A stretch of 64,000 bases of DNA, from positions 316,931-380,930 of the forward strand of contig VXAY01007404.1 of the NCBI GenBank assembly GCA_013399855.1, read 5' to 3'. The notes below the pieces were generated by a model. That model saw only the letters and a program-made list of their open reading frames with translations. It was not told the origin of the DNA and ran no database searches. Shown here in pieces: positions 1 through 10,699 of this stretch; the first letter of the stretch is position 1; each line of letters starts with the position of its first letter. The translations under genes and the position numbers were made by a program. Source of the stretch: Oxyruncus cristatus. Taxonomy: Eukaryota > Chordata > Aves > Passeriformes > Cotingidae.

Positions 1-204
1 TCATACCTTTAAAGGCAATAAATAGAAATACACAATAATGCCTCACAATTTTGAATTAACTTTCAGATATGAGGATCAGTCTTATATTACTTTTAAATTT
101 CACTTAAGTAAGTGCATAAATAGGCAACACTACAGAACATGAAATATTAAAGTTTAAAAGAATTGCTTCATTATGTCAGTGTGCGATATTTATTTACGTT
201 TCAG

Positions 205-289
205 GATTTTGCATCTGCAGTTGCAAGACCTGGCTTCAGATGACTTAGAAGAAAATCAGACTTCTAAGAAAATTGGAACTGAGCTCTGA
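205..289 (+). CDS. Candidate terminal coding exon, unidentified protein (partial)
   Basis: A pyrimidine-rich tract ends in TTTCAG at 199-204. From 206 a frame runs 27 codons to TGA at 287-289, with one leading base completing an upstream codon. The peptide starts ILHLQLQDLASDDLEE and ends KKIGTEL: leucine/glutamine-rich, then acidic, then lysine-rich, which looks like the C-terminal end of a soluble, possibly helical protein. No donor is needed if this is the last exon. Downstream sequence is AT-rich with AATAAA at 1010-1015 and 1282-1287, which would suit a 3' UTR. Upstream exons would lie to the left of the window. I do not recognise the protein. A chance acceptor plus short open frame is a real alternative. 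Confidence 0.3.
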
Positions 290-3200
290 AAGCACCTGAA
301 AATTTGAAAACAGCTTGATTTTACAAATCTGAGATATTTTTCCCTCTGAGGTACATGGTTTTTACCATAGAAGCTAATTTCTCAATCTATCACGATGGTC
401 ACCTGTACCCCACTTAGTTTCTTTTCTTTGATTCCACAAACAGTTTCTGGAATCCATGGAAACTTCTAAGCAATGGGAACATTTGCAAATTCATTATTCT
501 GTCTACACTGTATAATTCTGGCTGAAATTGATCACTCAACTTTCAGCAGTAACATCTACTTAATTTTCATTTACCATAGAATGGAGTGATTCTCTTCTCA
601 GCTACAATTCACAGCATGAAATTTTTGTCCCACAAAAGAGTTAGGAGGGAAACTTTTCTGGACCATTCGTCATAATGAGACTTCCTGTACCGTAAGACTG
701 TAACAACCCTTCAGGAGTCATTGACTGTTTTCAAAATTGTTGAGTTTCGATATGGGTATTGTTATAGAAGAGATAAGCTTTTTCCATCCTGCTGAACTCA
801 CAACACAAAACTATGCTGGTAAAGTGACCAATTGCCTTGTGATATAGCAAACTTTGTCTTTTTCTGCAGTTGTTTGTCATGTTGGAGTATATATCCACAA
901 CATTTAATTAATGATAAGATTTAATAAGGTAGGACTGATAGCATTAACTATTTGGCCTTTGCAAGAGGGAAACCCAACACTGGGAAGAGGGGAACAAGTT
1001 TTTCTGCTAAATAAAATATTTAAAAAACCCCTGAGTTCTGACAAAACCGAAAATATTTCCAAGTTTTTAAAATCTGGAAAATCATTAGACAAAATTAAAA
1101 GAGACAATAACGAAGCACTTCCCCATTTCTAAATTGGATAGTTTTTTTCATGGGGGTGGCCTTTTTTCTTCTACAGTCATGGTTACAATTTATCTGTCTA
1201 GACAAATTAAAAAAAAAAAAAAAAAGTTAAAAAAAAGCTCAAACCCCCAAAACCTAAAATAAGTGCCTGTGCTTTAAGTTGAATAAAAACGTTCAGAATG
1301 CAGTTATAACTTCAGCTTCTCTTTACAGAATTATTTCTTCTTAAGAAAAAAAACTGTGTTTCTGATCCTTCTATTTGTCCATAATCAGAGGAGCCCTGCT
1401 TTGGTATTCTGGACCTCTTCTCCAGACATATCATTTACTCATATAAGAAAAAGACCTGATTTGATCAAGGCTTGTTTCAATGCAAAAGGGAATTCCATTC
1501 ACATTGAGATTCTGTCATGCACTGAAGATTTACTTCTTAAAAATCAATTGGGCCTCAATCGGAAGATATTTGCAGTTGACTATGATATTTCTTCAGTTTG
1601 GTAATATAAAATCCCTCAGTTTATTACTTCTCCTAGTAATCTGTGTCCTTTTACACTGTACAATATTTTTTTGAGTGTTAGAAGAAAATTATTTGTGCTA
1701 AAAAATGTAGATGACCTGCAAAGCAACCCTAATACTTGGAAGTCTACTTAAAACATGTGTTATAAATTATGTTCTGAGGCTGTTCTCTTCCTCTGCCTGA
1801 AAGAAAAAAAGAAAAAAGTCTGTGGGATAGATCTCTTTGGCAAATGCAAAGAAAGATGTAGAGGTCTCCGTGAAATATGTATATTTTAAAAAGTTTAACT
1901 TTATTTTGCAAATTCAATTAATTTTGGCTACCCTTAACATATGTATGAATTTCTCTTTCAGTTACACTCTCTTTGCCTCTTTTACGTCAGTAATTACATA
2001 ATTACAGTAACATATCTCTTAATTTTCACAACAGTGAGAAGAGATACACAGCAGTCTGTTACACTTAGGATGCCCTCTGAAAGTTAAAGCAAGACAACTT
2101 CAGACTTTATGAAGAGATCAATTTTTTTCCAATTTATCTTAATCTACTTCACCAAAAATCAACAGAACATAAGTGCTTAAAAATAAGATCTTGCTTGTAG
2201 AAATGTATGAGATAGTTCAGTGTTCAATTTTCTCTCTGTAACATGTAACTTTTGCCATCTCTGAGTAAAATGAGTAATCTCTGGTGTATAGTTATTTTTA
2301 ACTAACTATTCAAAGAGACCTTTTAGCTAAACACCCAATTGTGACCAATTTTTAGTTAATTTATGCAAGGTTTATGATCTGGGGCACAAGAGTGTCACTG
2401 AACACTCAGATTCCATTTGCAATCAGTCTATATTAAATTGTTCATTGCAATAATTGACCTTTTATTTCTATGCAGACCAAATGAGTCTCCAAGGATCTCC
2501 ACATTTTTACTGGGAAATATTTTTAAAGCAATCAACTGATATTTTTTTTCATACGGATATCCTATTTTTGTAGACTGGAAATTCAAGAGCGGTATTGGGT
2601 GAAGACGGTGGATATCATAACTTACTGCCTACATATCAATTGATAGAAAGTTGAAATTCCACAGTGGATCATATACCACTTAGTTCTGTACCCTTTCGTA
2701 AGTACAAGCTATCACATATCAAGAGACGCATACAAGATACATGTTTAGTTTCCAAAGTTATTTCCGTAATTATAAAAATATTTCTTTTTATTTTTGTCGT
2801 CCTTTAAACAATAGAATATTCCATCTCTTACAGTTATTTTCTTTAATATAATAGTGCATGTCCTTGTCTTCATGTCATCACTTATTTCAGTGAGAAAACT
2901 TTCAGCTTTTCTGCTGAAGACCTTGATGTTAATTGCAAACAAAGCAAGTAGAAAATTCATGGATTTGGCACACATATTTGAAGATGAAATTTAGCCTACA
3001 GTGAGTCACTGTCAAGAATACAAACAACTATACAATAATTCAAGCAGGAACATAACCCTAGGATTTTTTAGTATGTAATATTGCAGGCATGATAAACTTC
3101 GCAACTGTCAAAATTAAGATCCTTCTTTTTTTGAAGAAAAACAAATGGAAATGGAAAAAAGTGAACTTGAGAAATTTACCTGTATTTTAGTTTCATTGCA

Positions 3201-6060
3201 ACTTGAGTTACTGTAAGCTTACACACAATTAAAACTAAGGATAAGTACACAAACAGACAGCACAAGTCTGAAAACTTTATCTGAGAACAATATGTTCAAG
3301 TTTGCGCACCAAATCTGTCAGGTTCTTGATTATGTACCTTTTTATTGCAGACCAGAATCTTGATATTGGGACAGTCCTTTCACTCTCCAACCTAACTTCA
3401 AATATAATAACCATCCCTTCCTTCTTCCAGAGGAAGCCAAGTAGAAGTGTCTATCTGATCTAATACTTATTAACCCCAGGAAATTCCAGAACTCTGGGAA
3501 GAAAAACCCAGCAGCCAGTGTAAAAAGTGGTGAATTTTTAGTGATGCATCGGAGGAAAAATGAGAGAAGTAACACAGTGGGATAATTGGACAGTAACCTG
3601 ACTTGAACATGTAAAGGCAACAAATGTCAACATGAAAATTGAAAAAATTCCTATATAAAATGTATGACTGAGTCATGAAATTCACCATCAAGGTCTACAG
3701 GTTAGATTGAAGCTTGGTGGGACACCAAGGAAAATTAGATATTTAAAATGAAATATCATAATTTAGTTTGGCTACAACAAAATGTTGATAAAGACTATGT
3801 TCTGTAATATGCCATATGAAAAGCAAAAAGTGTGATAATAAGCAAATTACGTGGCTTAAGATTTGCTTTACCACATAGTTTTGGACCATGATAGGAGATG
3901 GTTACCTTATTTCTGATCATTTACTTTTTATTCTTAAATATTTTCGCACTTTTAATGGGATGAGGCCAATCAACAAATAACACTTGGAACCACCTCGTGA
4001 AAACAATGAAATTTCATTCTACTTCCTTCTCTTCCCCTGTTTCCACTAAGAATTTGCTTGGAGAAGTTATAAGTTTCAGGGGGAAAACACCAAACCACTG
4101 ACATCTTAGTTGCTATTCAAATTGAGAAATAAGCATGTTTCTTCTACATGACCTTTATAAATTGAAGAAAATTTAGGATAAACATCACTATATTCCTTGC
4201 ATATGAATAAAGGCTTTATTTTTACAGCCATATCAGTTTATTTTCTGTGACCCAACACTATTCAGAATCTGCTACATGACCCTGACTGTAATATAACTCG
4301 ACTCGTTCTTTACCTTCACATACTCATGAGTTTGAATTATATAGTGTAAATTCATGGTTGGGGCAGTAATGAAATGTTCCCAAATGTTTTTTGTCCAACA
4401 AAACTTTCTAATTTGATTATTCTGAAATATAACATCAATAGCATCCGAAGGGTTCTGTGTTTTTTTTTTTTTTTTTCCAGCTGCCTCTAGCTTTACAAGT
4501 ACCTCACTGAGACTGTAAACTAGACTAATGCCCTCCTTACTTTCTAGTACATAAGATATAGAAACTTTTATTCAGTTACAGAGAACTGAACCAGGTTGGA
4601 AATCTGAACAGAAACACTGGACCTGATTTAATATGCTGTAGATAGAACGACAGAAAAGATAGAGAGACATGTTTTTTACCTTCCTGACCTCTTTGCTCCC
4701 GCCTAAAAATACGTGACAATTTTAGGTAGAAACAACTTCCCTGTCACTTAAAGGTTCCTCACATCACAATGAATCTTCACACCATTCTCAGTCAGAATGC
4801 TGACTTTAGAGACTGACCTACAACCTCTGTCTATATTTTTATGCTCTTGTAGAAGTCAGCCCATTCAAACCAGAAACATATCTTAACTACGAAGCCACAT
4901 CCAAATTTTTACAGAAAATGGGTTTCCAGAGTAATGTTTCCAGTTGATTTTCTCCTAAATTCTTTGAGTAGATAGAAGAATTTTTATAAGTTTCTGAGCA
5001 AGAATCTATACTAGATGAATAAAAGAAAACTGTGGTAGACATAAGAAAAGAAGTATCCTAAAGATATCCCCACCAGGAAAAGGTAAATAACTCTTGATTG
5101 CAAGAAAGACAATATTAAAAATTATCCACTATTAGTATTAAACTTACTTCTAAATAAGCCAAGTATTTACTAAATAAGACAGTTGGTGTGTATACATGAT
5201 GATTTCAGTTACAAATTTTAAAAGACAGGTGTCAAATTTTTCACAGGAATATTTCACTGTTTCCATAAACATAAGAACCATTGAAAGAATTTTTGTAATT
5301 GTTCTATTTCCTGCTAGTCTTCAAAACATTACAAATCTATTGTTACTTAACGTCCCTTGTTAAGAAATTTTAATGTGCAACACTTTATAGAAATTGCTAT
5401 TTATATATACCATATAGCATACTTGGAAATAATTTTATAATCATAAATTTTCTATTTTACTTCCCCATGTCAAGTGATATTTCATATAGCTGATTATGAT
5501 TAGCCCAATTTTTTGTAATTACTACAAATTTGATACAAGAAGGAAATAGACATTTCAGGTGAATACAAATTCCTTGTAAATCTCCACACATGCAATATAT
5601 CTAAATTGTGCAGACCATCTGGGAATACATATCAAAATATTTTCTACTTACAGCAAAGGCTGAAGGTGTCAGGATTTAAATTTGACTTTCATATGTTAAA
5701 TAAATCAGCAACTTTTTAACAGTAACTGCCTTTACAGTCTCCAAGTGCTCTGCACTAGATAACAATGTGCAATGCAATCTTCTTGGACATATCTGTCAAA
5801 ACGCTTCGTATTTCTATCTGCATTGCACCTGTAAATTGACTTATTACCGAGTCTCACTGAGTCTAATCATTGCGCCTGATACCATGTAATCTGTGCCACT
5901 TCAGACACAAAATAGCAGCTGTTACAGTTCCAAAAGTTTAGTTGCAGTTCAAGAAGGAAATAAAATGTTATAGCCTTTGACTTGGTCCCATACCACCTCT
6001 TTGCTGCTGACTAGTTATTTGTGTCAGGATAAAAAAAATTATGCAAATTAAAATAGCTAT
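290..6060. other. Unique AT-rich sequence, no gene recognised
   Basis: No open frame longer than about 93 codons and no recognisable protein, RNA gene or named repeat. It contains homopolymer runs (A-run near 1209-1225, T-run near 4461-4477). The left part could be 3' UTR if the exon at 205-289 is real. The rest looks like desert or intron. Confidence 0.6.
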
Positions 6061-6310
6061 ACATTCCATCTAGTGACATCTAGTTCCAACCATGGCTCAC
6101 CCATAGGCTCCAACACGGAGCAAACAAAGAGTCCTCTGGGCATGTAACATTTCATCCTCAAGTGCTGCTTATCTCTTCCCAAGGGTATGACATGGTCGGC
6201 ACCAGGCCGCCTGAAGAAAAGGAGGTGCTCTCTGGTGGCATTACTGGCGTTCTACAGTGCTAGAGTTGGGCGGAACTAAACTCTGTTCAATCAACTGAAG
6301 ATTTCATTCT
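6060..6310. other. Higher-GC, CpG-containing island, unassigned
   Basis: About 250 bases with several CpGs (near 6198, 6208, 6249, 6271) in a CpG-poor neighbourhood. The plus strand has an open frame of about 60 codons from 6082 with no recognisable domain. The 3' half holds a CTCF-like motif. It could be a decayed repeat, a regulatory element or a lost exon. There is no clear match to CR1 or to the LTRs elsewhere in the window. Confidence 0.3.
6221..6240 (-). promoter_or_regulatory. CTCF-like motif
   Basis: Read on the minus strand, the core CCACCAGAGAGCACC differs at one strong position from the vertebrate CTCF core (CCASYAGRKGGCRS). It sits in the local CpG-containing island. Motif matching only; occupancy is unknown. 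Confidence 0.25.
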
Positions 6311-6401
6311 GCTCACCAGATTAGGGCAGAGACCTTGTCTTTGTCCATCTATTAACTTCTCTCTAGGACAGAAAGAAAAAGTACAGATCAGCAGCACCTC
6401 A

Positions 6402-6550
<149 letters not shown>

Positions 6551-6921
6551 TACACTGGAGCAGCCTAGTGATGCAGATACCCTCAGTCAGGCAAAGAAGT
6601 TTTAGCTAGCCTTGCAGCTTCATCTGGCCTTGTAGCCAGGCCCATAAGTGAATTCTTAATGAATTAATTAATAAATTTCATAAATAAAATAGTATCTTTT
6701 TCATACCGTGATCAAAATCTATTCAATATTTCATGCAATTCCCCTTTAATTTACTGTAGTACTGCTTCTGCCAGCCTAATTCAAACTGATGGTATTCAAA
6801 GGCTGACCCTATTTTTCCTGTATTTTGAAATAAGTTGTAGCTAAAATTCATTCTATACTGTATACAACTCAGAATCATAATTTATATGAACACTCTAGCT
6901 TGTAGTTTTCTACTATGCATT

Positions 6922-7269
6922 TTATTTTCTTGCTTTTCTTAATGGAATAGATATAGAGAACACGATCCTTCTATTTAACTCTTTTTTTTCTTTTCCTTTC
7001 AACAGTTTATACTGTGAAAATAGAAAGGCTACATAACTGTGCAGTCTTAGAAATGTATTTCCTGTTTCTTTGAAAACTTTCCAAGTGATCAGTAATATCT
7101 GTGATGCAGCAAAGAAGTTTATGACCTTACTGACATCAAATGTAATATTTATGTCTGCAGCCACAAGTGCCTGTGCTATATTACTGGCCTGCACAGATGA
7201 CCATAAAACTCTTGTGAAAGCCTTCTTAAATTTCAAAGCTTTCAGATGCATAAATAAGATATTTTTCAT
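6922..7269 (-). other. Unassigned 115-codon open frame
   Basis: An uninterrupted minus-strand frame begins at ATG (7269) and ends at TAA. The central part (for example SNIAQALVAADINITFD) looks protein-like, and the C-terminal third is basic. The opposite strand is also open over 7070-7306, which is more typical of low stop density than of a gene. No domain is recognised and no promoter or splice context is convincing. In sequence this AT-rich, a few frames of this length are expected by chance across the window. Confidence 0.15.
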
Positions 7270-7333
7270 TAGAATTAATATGGTATATTTATTGTTTTAT
7301 TCGTAGGGAGTCAAAATATTTTAAATAAAGTAA

Positions 7334-7700
7334 ATATATGCACAGGAAGATCCACTGAACTGGTTTAATCAGGAATGTACAGAAAATAATCACGAGTTAA
7401 GAAAGTCAAAACGTGAGTGTACAATCCTATGCAATTATGCAATGACATGCTTATAAAAGCAAAAAGCATGGAATATACAATCCCAATTTAAGTACAAACA
7501 TGAAAACTAAAGCTCAACCATTTAACAAGTGTGGAAAATTTAATCCAGTTGATACGAGTTTATTAAAACAGTGTGTTAAACTTCAATTGAAAGAAATAGA
7601 CTTTCTTGAAGAAATGCTTTTGCCAAAACCACAGCAAAATGGACATGCTCAGAAAATGCAAGCCATTATTAGTATGAGTGAGGATAACTTGGAGGCGTAA
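7334..7700 (+). pseudogene. Decayed reading frame, possibly retroelement-derived
   Basis: Two overlapping open frames in different phases, 7334-7456 and 7446-7700, both read like protein. The first contains DPLNWFNQECTENN followed by a basic stretch, which recalls the linker between endonuclease and reverse transcriptase in non-LTR retrotransposons (W-F-x-x-E-C followed by basic residues). The second is rich in K, Q and L and stops at TAA 7698-7700. One frameshift near 7446-7456 would separate them, the pattern expected of an old broken ORF. The family assignment is inference; a host gene pseudogene or chance are alternatives. Confidence 0.25.
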
Positions 7701-8569
7701 GACCACTTACATGGGTATCGATCTTAGCTGAAAGCGTTTTCATTATACTCTGAAGTTTCACTTACTGACACAGAGGCTTTCAAAAGTCAAATACAAGTAC
7801 TGTGTCTAACTGCCATGAGCAGCTTAAAGGAGAGAGAAACATAATCTCCAAAGGTATTTTTCACAATATTGCCCAATTCTAACCAAAAATCAGTGTAATG
7901 TAAGAATTAAGCTACGTAGATATATCTGAAACGAATATGCCTATTAAATAAAGTTGTCTCTTTTATGTATGTATCACACATAATGGGAACCAAGAGAGTA
8001 CTTATGGTGTGCTCATGAAAGGAGAACCTTGTTCTATTTCAATCAGTTATCAGCTGCTTTGTGCCCTAAAACTTGATGTTTTATTCCTAATATCTTAATT
8101 TCCCTGCAGGAAAAAATACCTGTCCATCTATATTTATGTTATCCATTTTGCCTGAAATTTTCCAAAGACCCTGAAGGAATTGATTTCAATCAGAGATGGG
8201 TGTATAATGCTTTTAAATACTTTTGGAAACCCTATTTTTAAATGCCTAATCTTTTTGCTGAATAAAAATGACCTACTGGTATCCTTTGGCAGGAATTTTT
8301 CATAGCTTGCTTTCTTCACTGTCTTTCTCAAAATACCATAACACATATATGTATTTATACTATTCATAAATGTTAAATTCTAGGATAGTAGAAAGATGAA
8401 AAAGAAAAATTTACTTGCTTAACAAAGGAAAAAAAAAGAAAGAAATTTGGTACCAAATATTTTCTATTTATACTTGTGTCTAATGGACAGTGTTTCCCTT
8501 AATAAGTCAAGAAATGGAAAAAACAAAACAAAAAATACTATAAAGTGATGTGTGTTTTGCTCCTTCTTA

Positions 8570-9560
8570 TTAAGTTTAGGAATACTTAGTTTCCATGGTG
8601 ACCTCTTCACTTTTGCATAAAGTGTGATAGATTTGGATGTAGCAGCAAGTAGATGACAACAGCCAAAGCAGTTGTCAGGTATTCAGGTGAAGGAGTCTCA
8701 TTTGGATGCAGTTACTGTATATAGCACAGATACATACTTCATTCCCCCTGACTGGAACTGCTGACAGGAACAACCCATCCTTAGACTGACAAAGTGGAAC
8801 AGAGCGCCGTTTCCCAGCCTTAGAGCTGAAATGACAGCGTACCTTTTTAATAAGAACATAAAGAACACACATTATTCAAGGAGCTTCATGGGGGTACATG
8901 CATCCATATACAGGCATAAAGACTTTCAAACCTGGGAGCACACTGGCACTTTCCAAATTGGCATGCTAAATTAGTTTCTGTTTTGACCTTGTTCATTCCT
9001 GTTAGTTGGGTATTAGACAAGAATCCCATGCCACCTTGACAAGGGCTTTTGTTTCTATTGTACCGTTACTGAATCCTGTACAGGTGATGGATGAGAACGG
9101 TGCATGTCTGAATAAGCAGAGGGAATCACCCTAATGAATTATCTTCTGCATTGCAATACACCATGGATGAAACGACTTGCCCATTCTGTATTAACTGCTG
9201 TGACCGCTTCATTTCAAATACTTTTCATAGTTGCTATCACTCAGGAAGGCTGGTGTTTACAGCTCTCACAGGAGGAAGATTTGTCTGACAAACTGTGTTA
9301 GATGTATGAAAATGGTAACAAAGCAGAGCCGTAAGAACGTGCACATCAGTAAAATACAGCCCTGGGATCCTATTAAGATTCCAACTTTTCTTTACATTTG
9401 AATTTATTTGTTTCTGTTGTGCATTTCCTTAGGTCAAGTCAGCTCTCTGCAGCATCTTATTAAGAATCAGAGCCTATTAGATTTATTCAGGTAGTCTAAT
9501 TGGACTCATTCTTAATCTCCTAAAGATTTTCTGGTCACCTTAATACCATTTTAATACCAA
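8570..9560. promoter_or_regulatory. Conserved-noncoding-like stretch
   Basis: Mixed-composition, non-repetitive sequence without long open frames but with dense homeodomain-type cores (CTAATGAATTA near 9131, TCTAATTGG near 9496), an X-box-like site at 8589 and an E2F-like GCGCCGTTTCCC near 8800. This resembles distal enhancer or conserved noncoding DNA of bird gene deserts. Conservation cannot be tested here. Confidence 0.2.
8589..8602. promoter_or_regulatory. RFX X-box-like imperfect palindrome
   Basis: GTTTCCATGGTGAC (minus strand GTCACCATGGAAAC) fits the RFX X-box pattern of two half-sites around a central AT with about one mismatch. It lies at the edge of a stretch of higher sequence complexity (8570-9560). 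Motif evidence only. Confidence 0.25.
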
Positions 9561-9772
9561 GGCTTATTTTGTCATATGCTGTGTGTATAGAACTATAAAC
9601 AAGCTTGTGGGGTTTGGGATTTTTTTGTTTGTTTTTTTTTTCTTTAAAATCATGTTTGTTTACAAGCAATTTATTCTACAAACACATTTTGTTTCCTGTG
9701 ATCTAAGCCTGTCTTTCCCTCTGTGTTTGCAGTCTGTTTTTCAATATGCTGTCCCTGTTTGCACGTTTCCAT

Positions 9773-9805
9773 CTTTGTTGACAATTAACTCTGTTGTCAA
9801 CAAAG
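9773..9805. repeat. Perfect 12-bp inverted repeat, 9-bp loop
   Basis: CTTTGTTGACAA at 9773-9784 is exactly complementary to TTGTCAACAAAG at 9794-9805, with spacer TTAACTCTG. It could form a hairpin or be a double binding site. Forkhead-like TGTTTACA lies just upstream near 9657. Confidence 0.9.
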
Positions 9806-10530
9806 TAGAATAGCTCTTTTGAAGTGAATTATTTACAAATCTCAGTTAAACCCAAAATAATAATTCATGGCTTGTCAACAGTGTACGTGGTTTACAAAAA
9901 GAAAATTATTTGAAAAATATTCTGTAAAAAAGAATTTTTTTTTTTTTTTTAAATGGAACACAACTGGGTTTTATATAAGAGGCAGCAATGATTTTAGGAA
10001 TGATTTGTGTATTTAAGGAACAGTTGGAAATAATAAGAAAAATTGCTGATATGCCCGAGATGATATATGCACATAGTCATTTAATGATAATATAGATCTC
10101 ACCAGAGTCTTGTGAGCTAGGCTGTCTCAAGGCAATCCTGGGCATCCCAGCAAGGGAGTAATTATTTAAATCCACCACTGACATAAGATGGCACAGCTCC
10201 ATTGACTTTGATGAGACTTCATCCTTCACTTTGACTGAACTTTTAGTGTATTTGTGAAGAGACAATCATTTTCTGGATAGGAAGGAAAATATTCAGTTCT
10301 CATGTGTGATCACCATGTCCTTATTGGGAACATTTTTATCGACAGCATAAAGCAGGAATGGACTCAATAGATCCTTACAGATAGTGTTTTAAAATCATAC
10401 CCAGGACAATGAGTTTTGGTGTAGTTTTACAGAAGATCCTGAAAATATTCTATACTAGGAACTTTGCTCCCTCTATGTTCAATAAGCTGATAAGCAAAAC
10501 TGTTCAAACATTTTCCTATGAATTCTGTAG

Positions 10531-10638
10531 AACACCTGTTCATGTGAGACACACCACAAGGACATTGTGGACATTAACTTTGCCCAGGCATTCTGTTCAT
10601 CTGCTGCCAATAGGGAAAAGAATGCTTAGCACCAGGGG
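10531..10638 (+). CDS. Candidate internal exon, unidentified
   Basis: An acceptor-like CTATGAATTCTGTAG ends at 10530 and a near-consensus donor GTAAGT starts at 10639, bounding 108 bases. One frame is open throughout, with 1 base at the start and 2 at the end (symmetric phase); it includes HSVHLLPIGKRMLSTRG. A second frame is open for most of the length but meets TAG before the donor. The surrounding frame runs from ATG 10409 to TAA 10640-10642, just past the donor. The protein is not recognised. The donor is strong and the acceptor tract mediocre. It could equally be a noncoding RNA exon or chance. Confidence 0.2.
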
Positions 10639-10699
10639 GTAAGTTTTATTTGTTCTCCTTTTTTCATTATGCACTATTTAATTTTTATTTATGTTCTAA

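Noticed and set aside
6078..6100. CTAGTTCCAACC, similar to a CR1 3' tail phrase
   Set aside because: Flanking sequence does not follow CR1 on either side; a 12-base coincidence.
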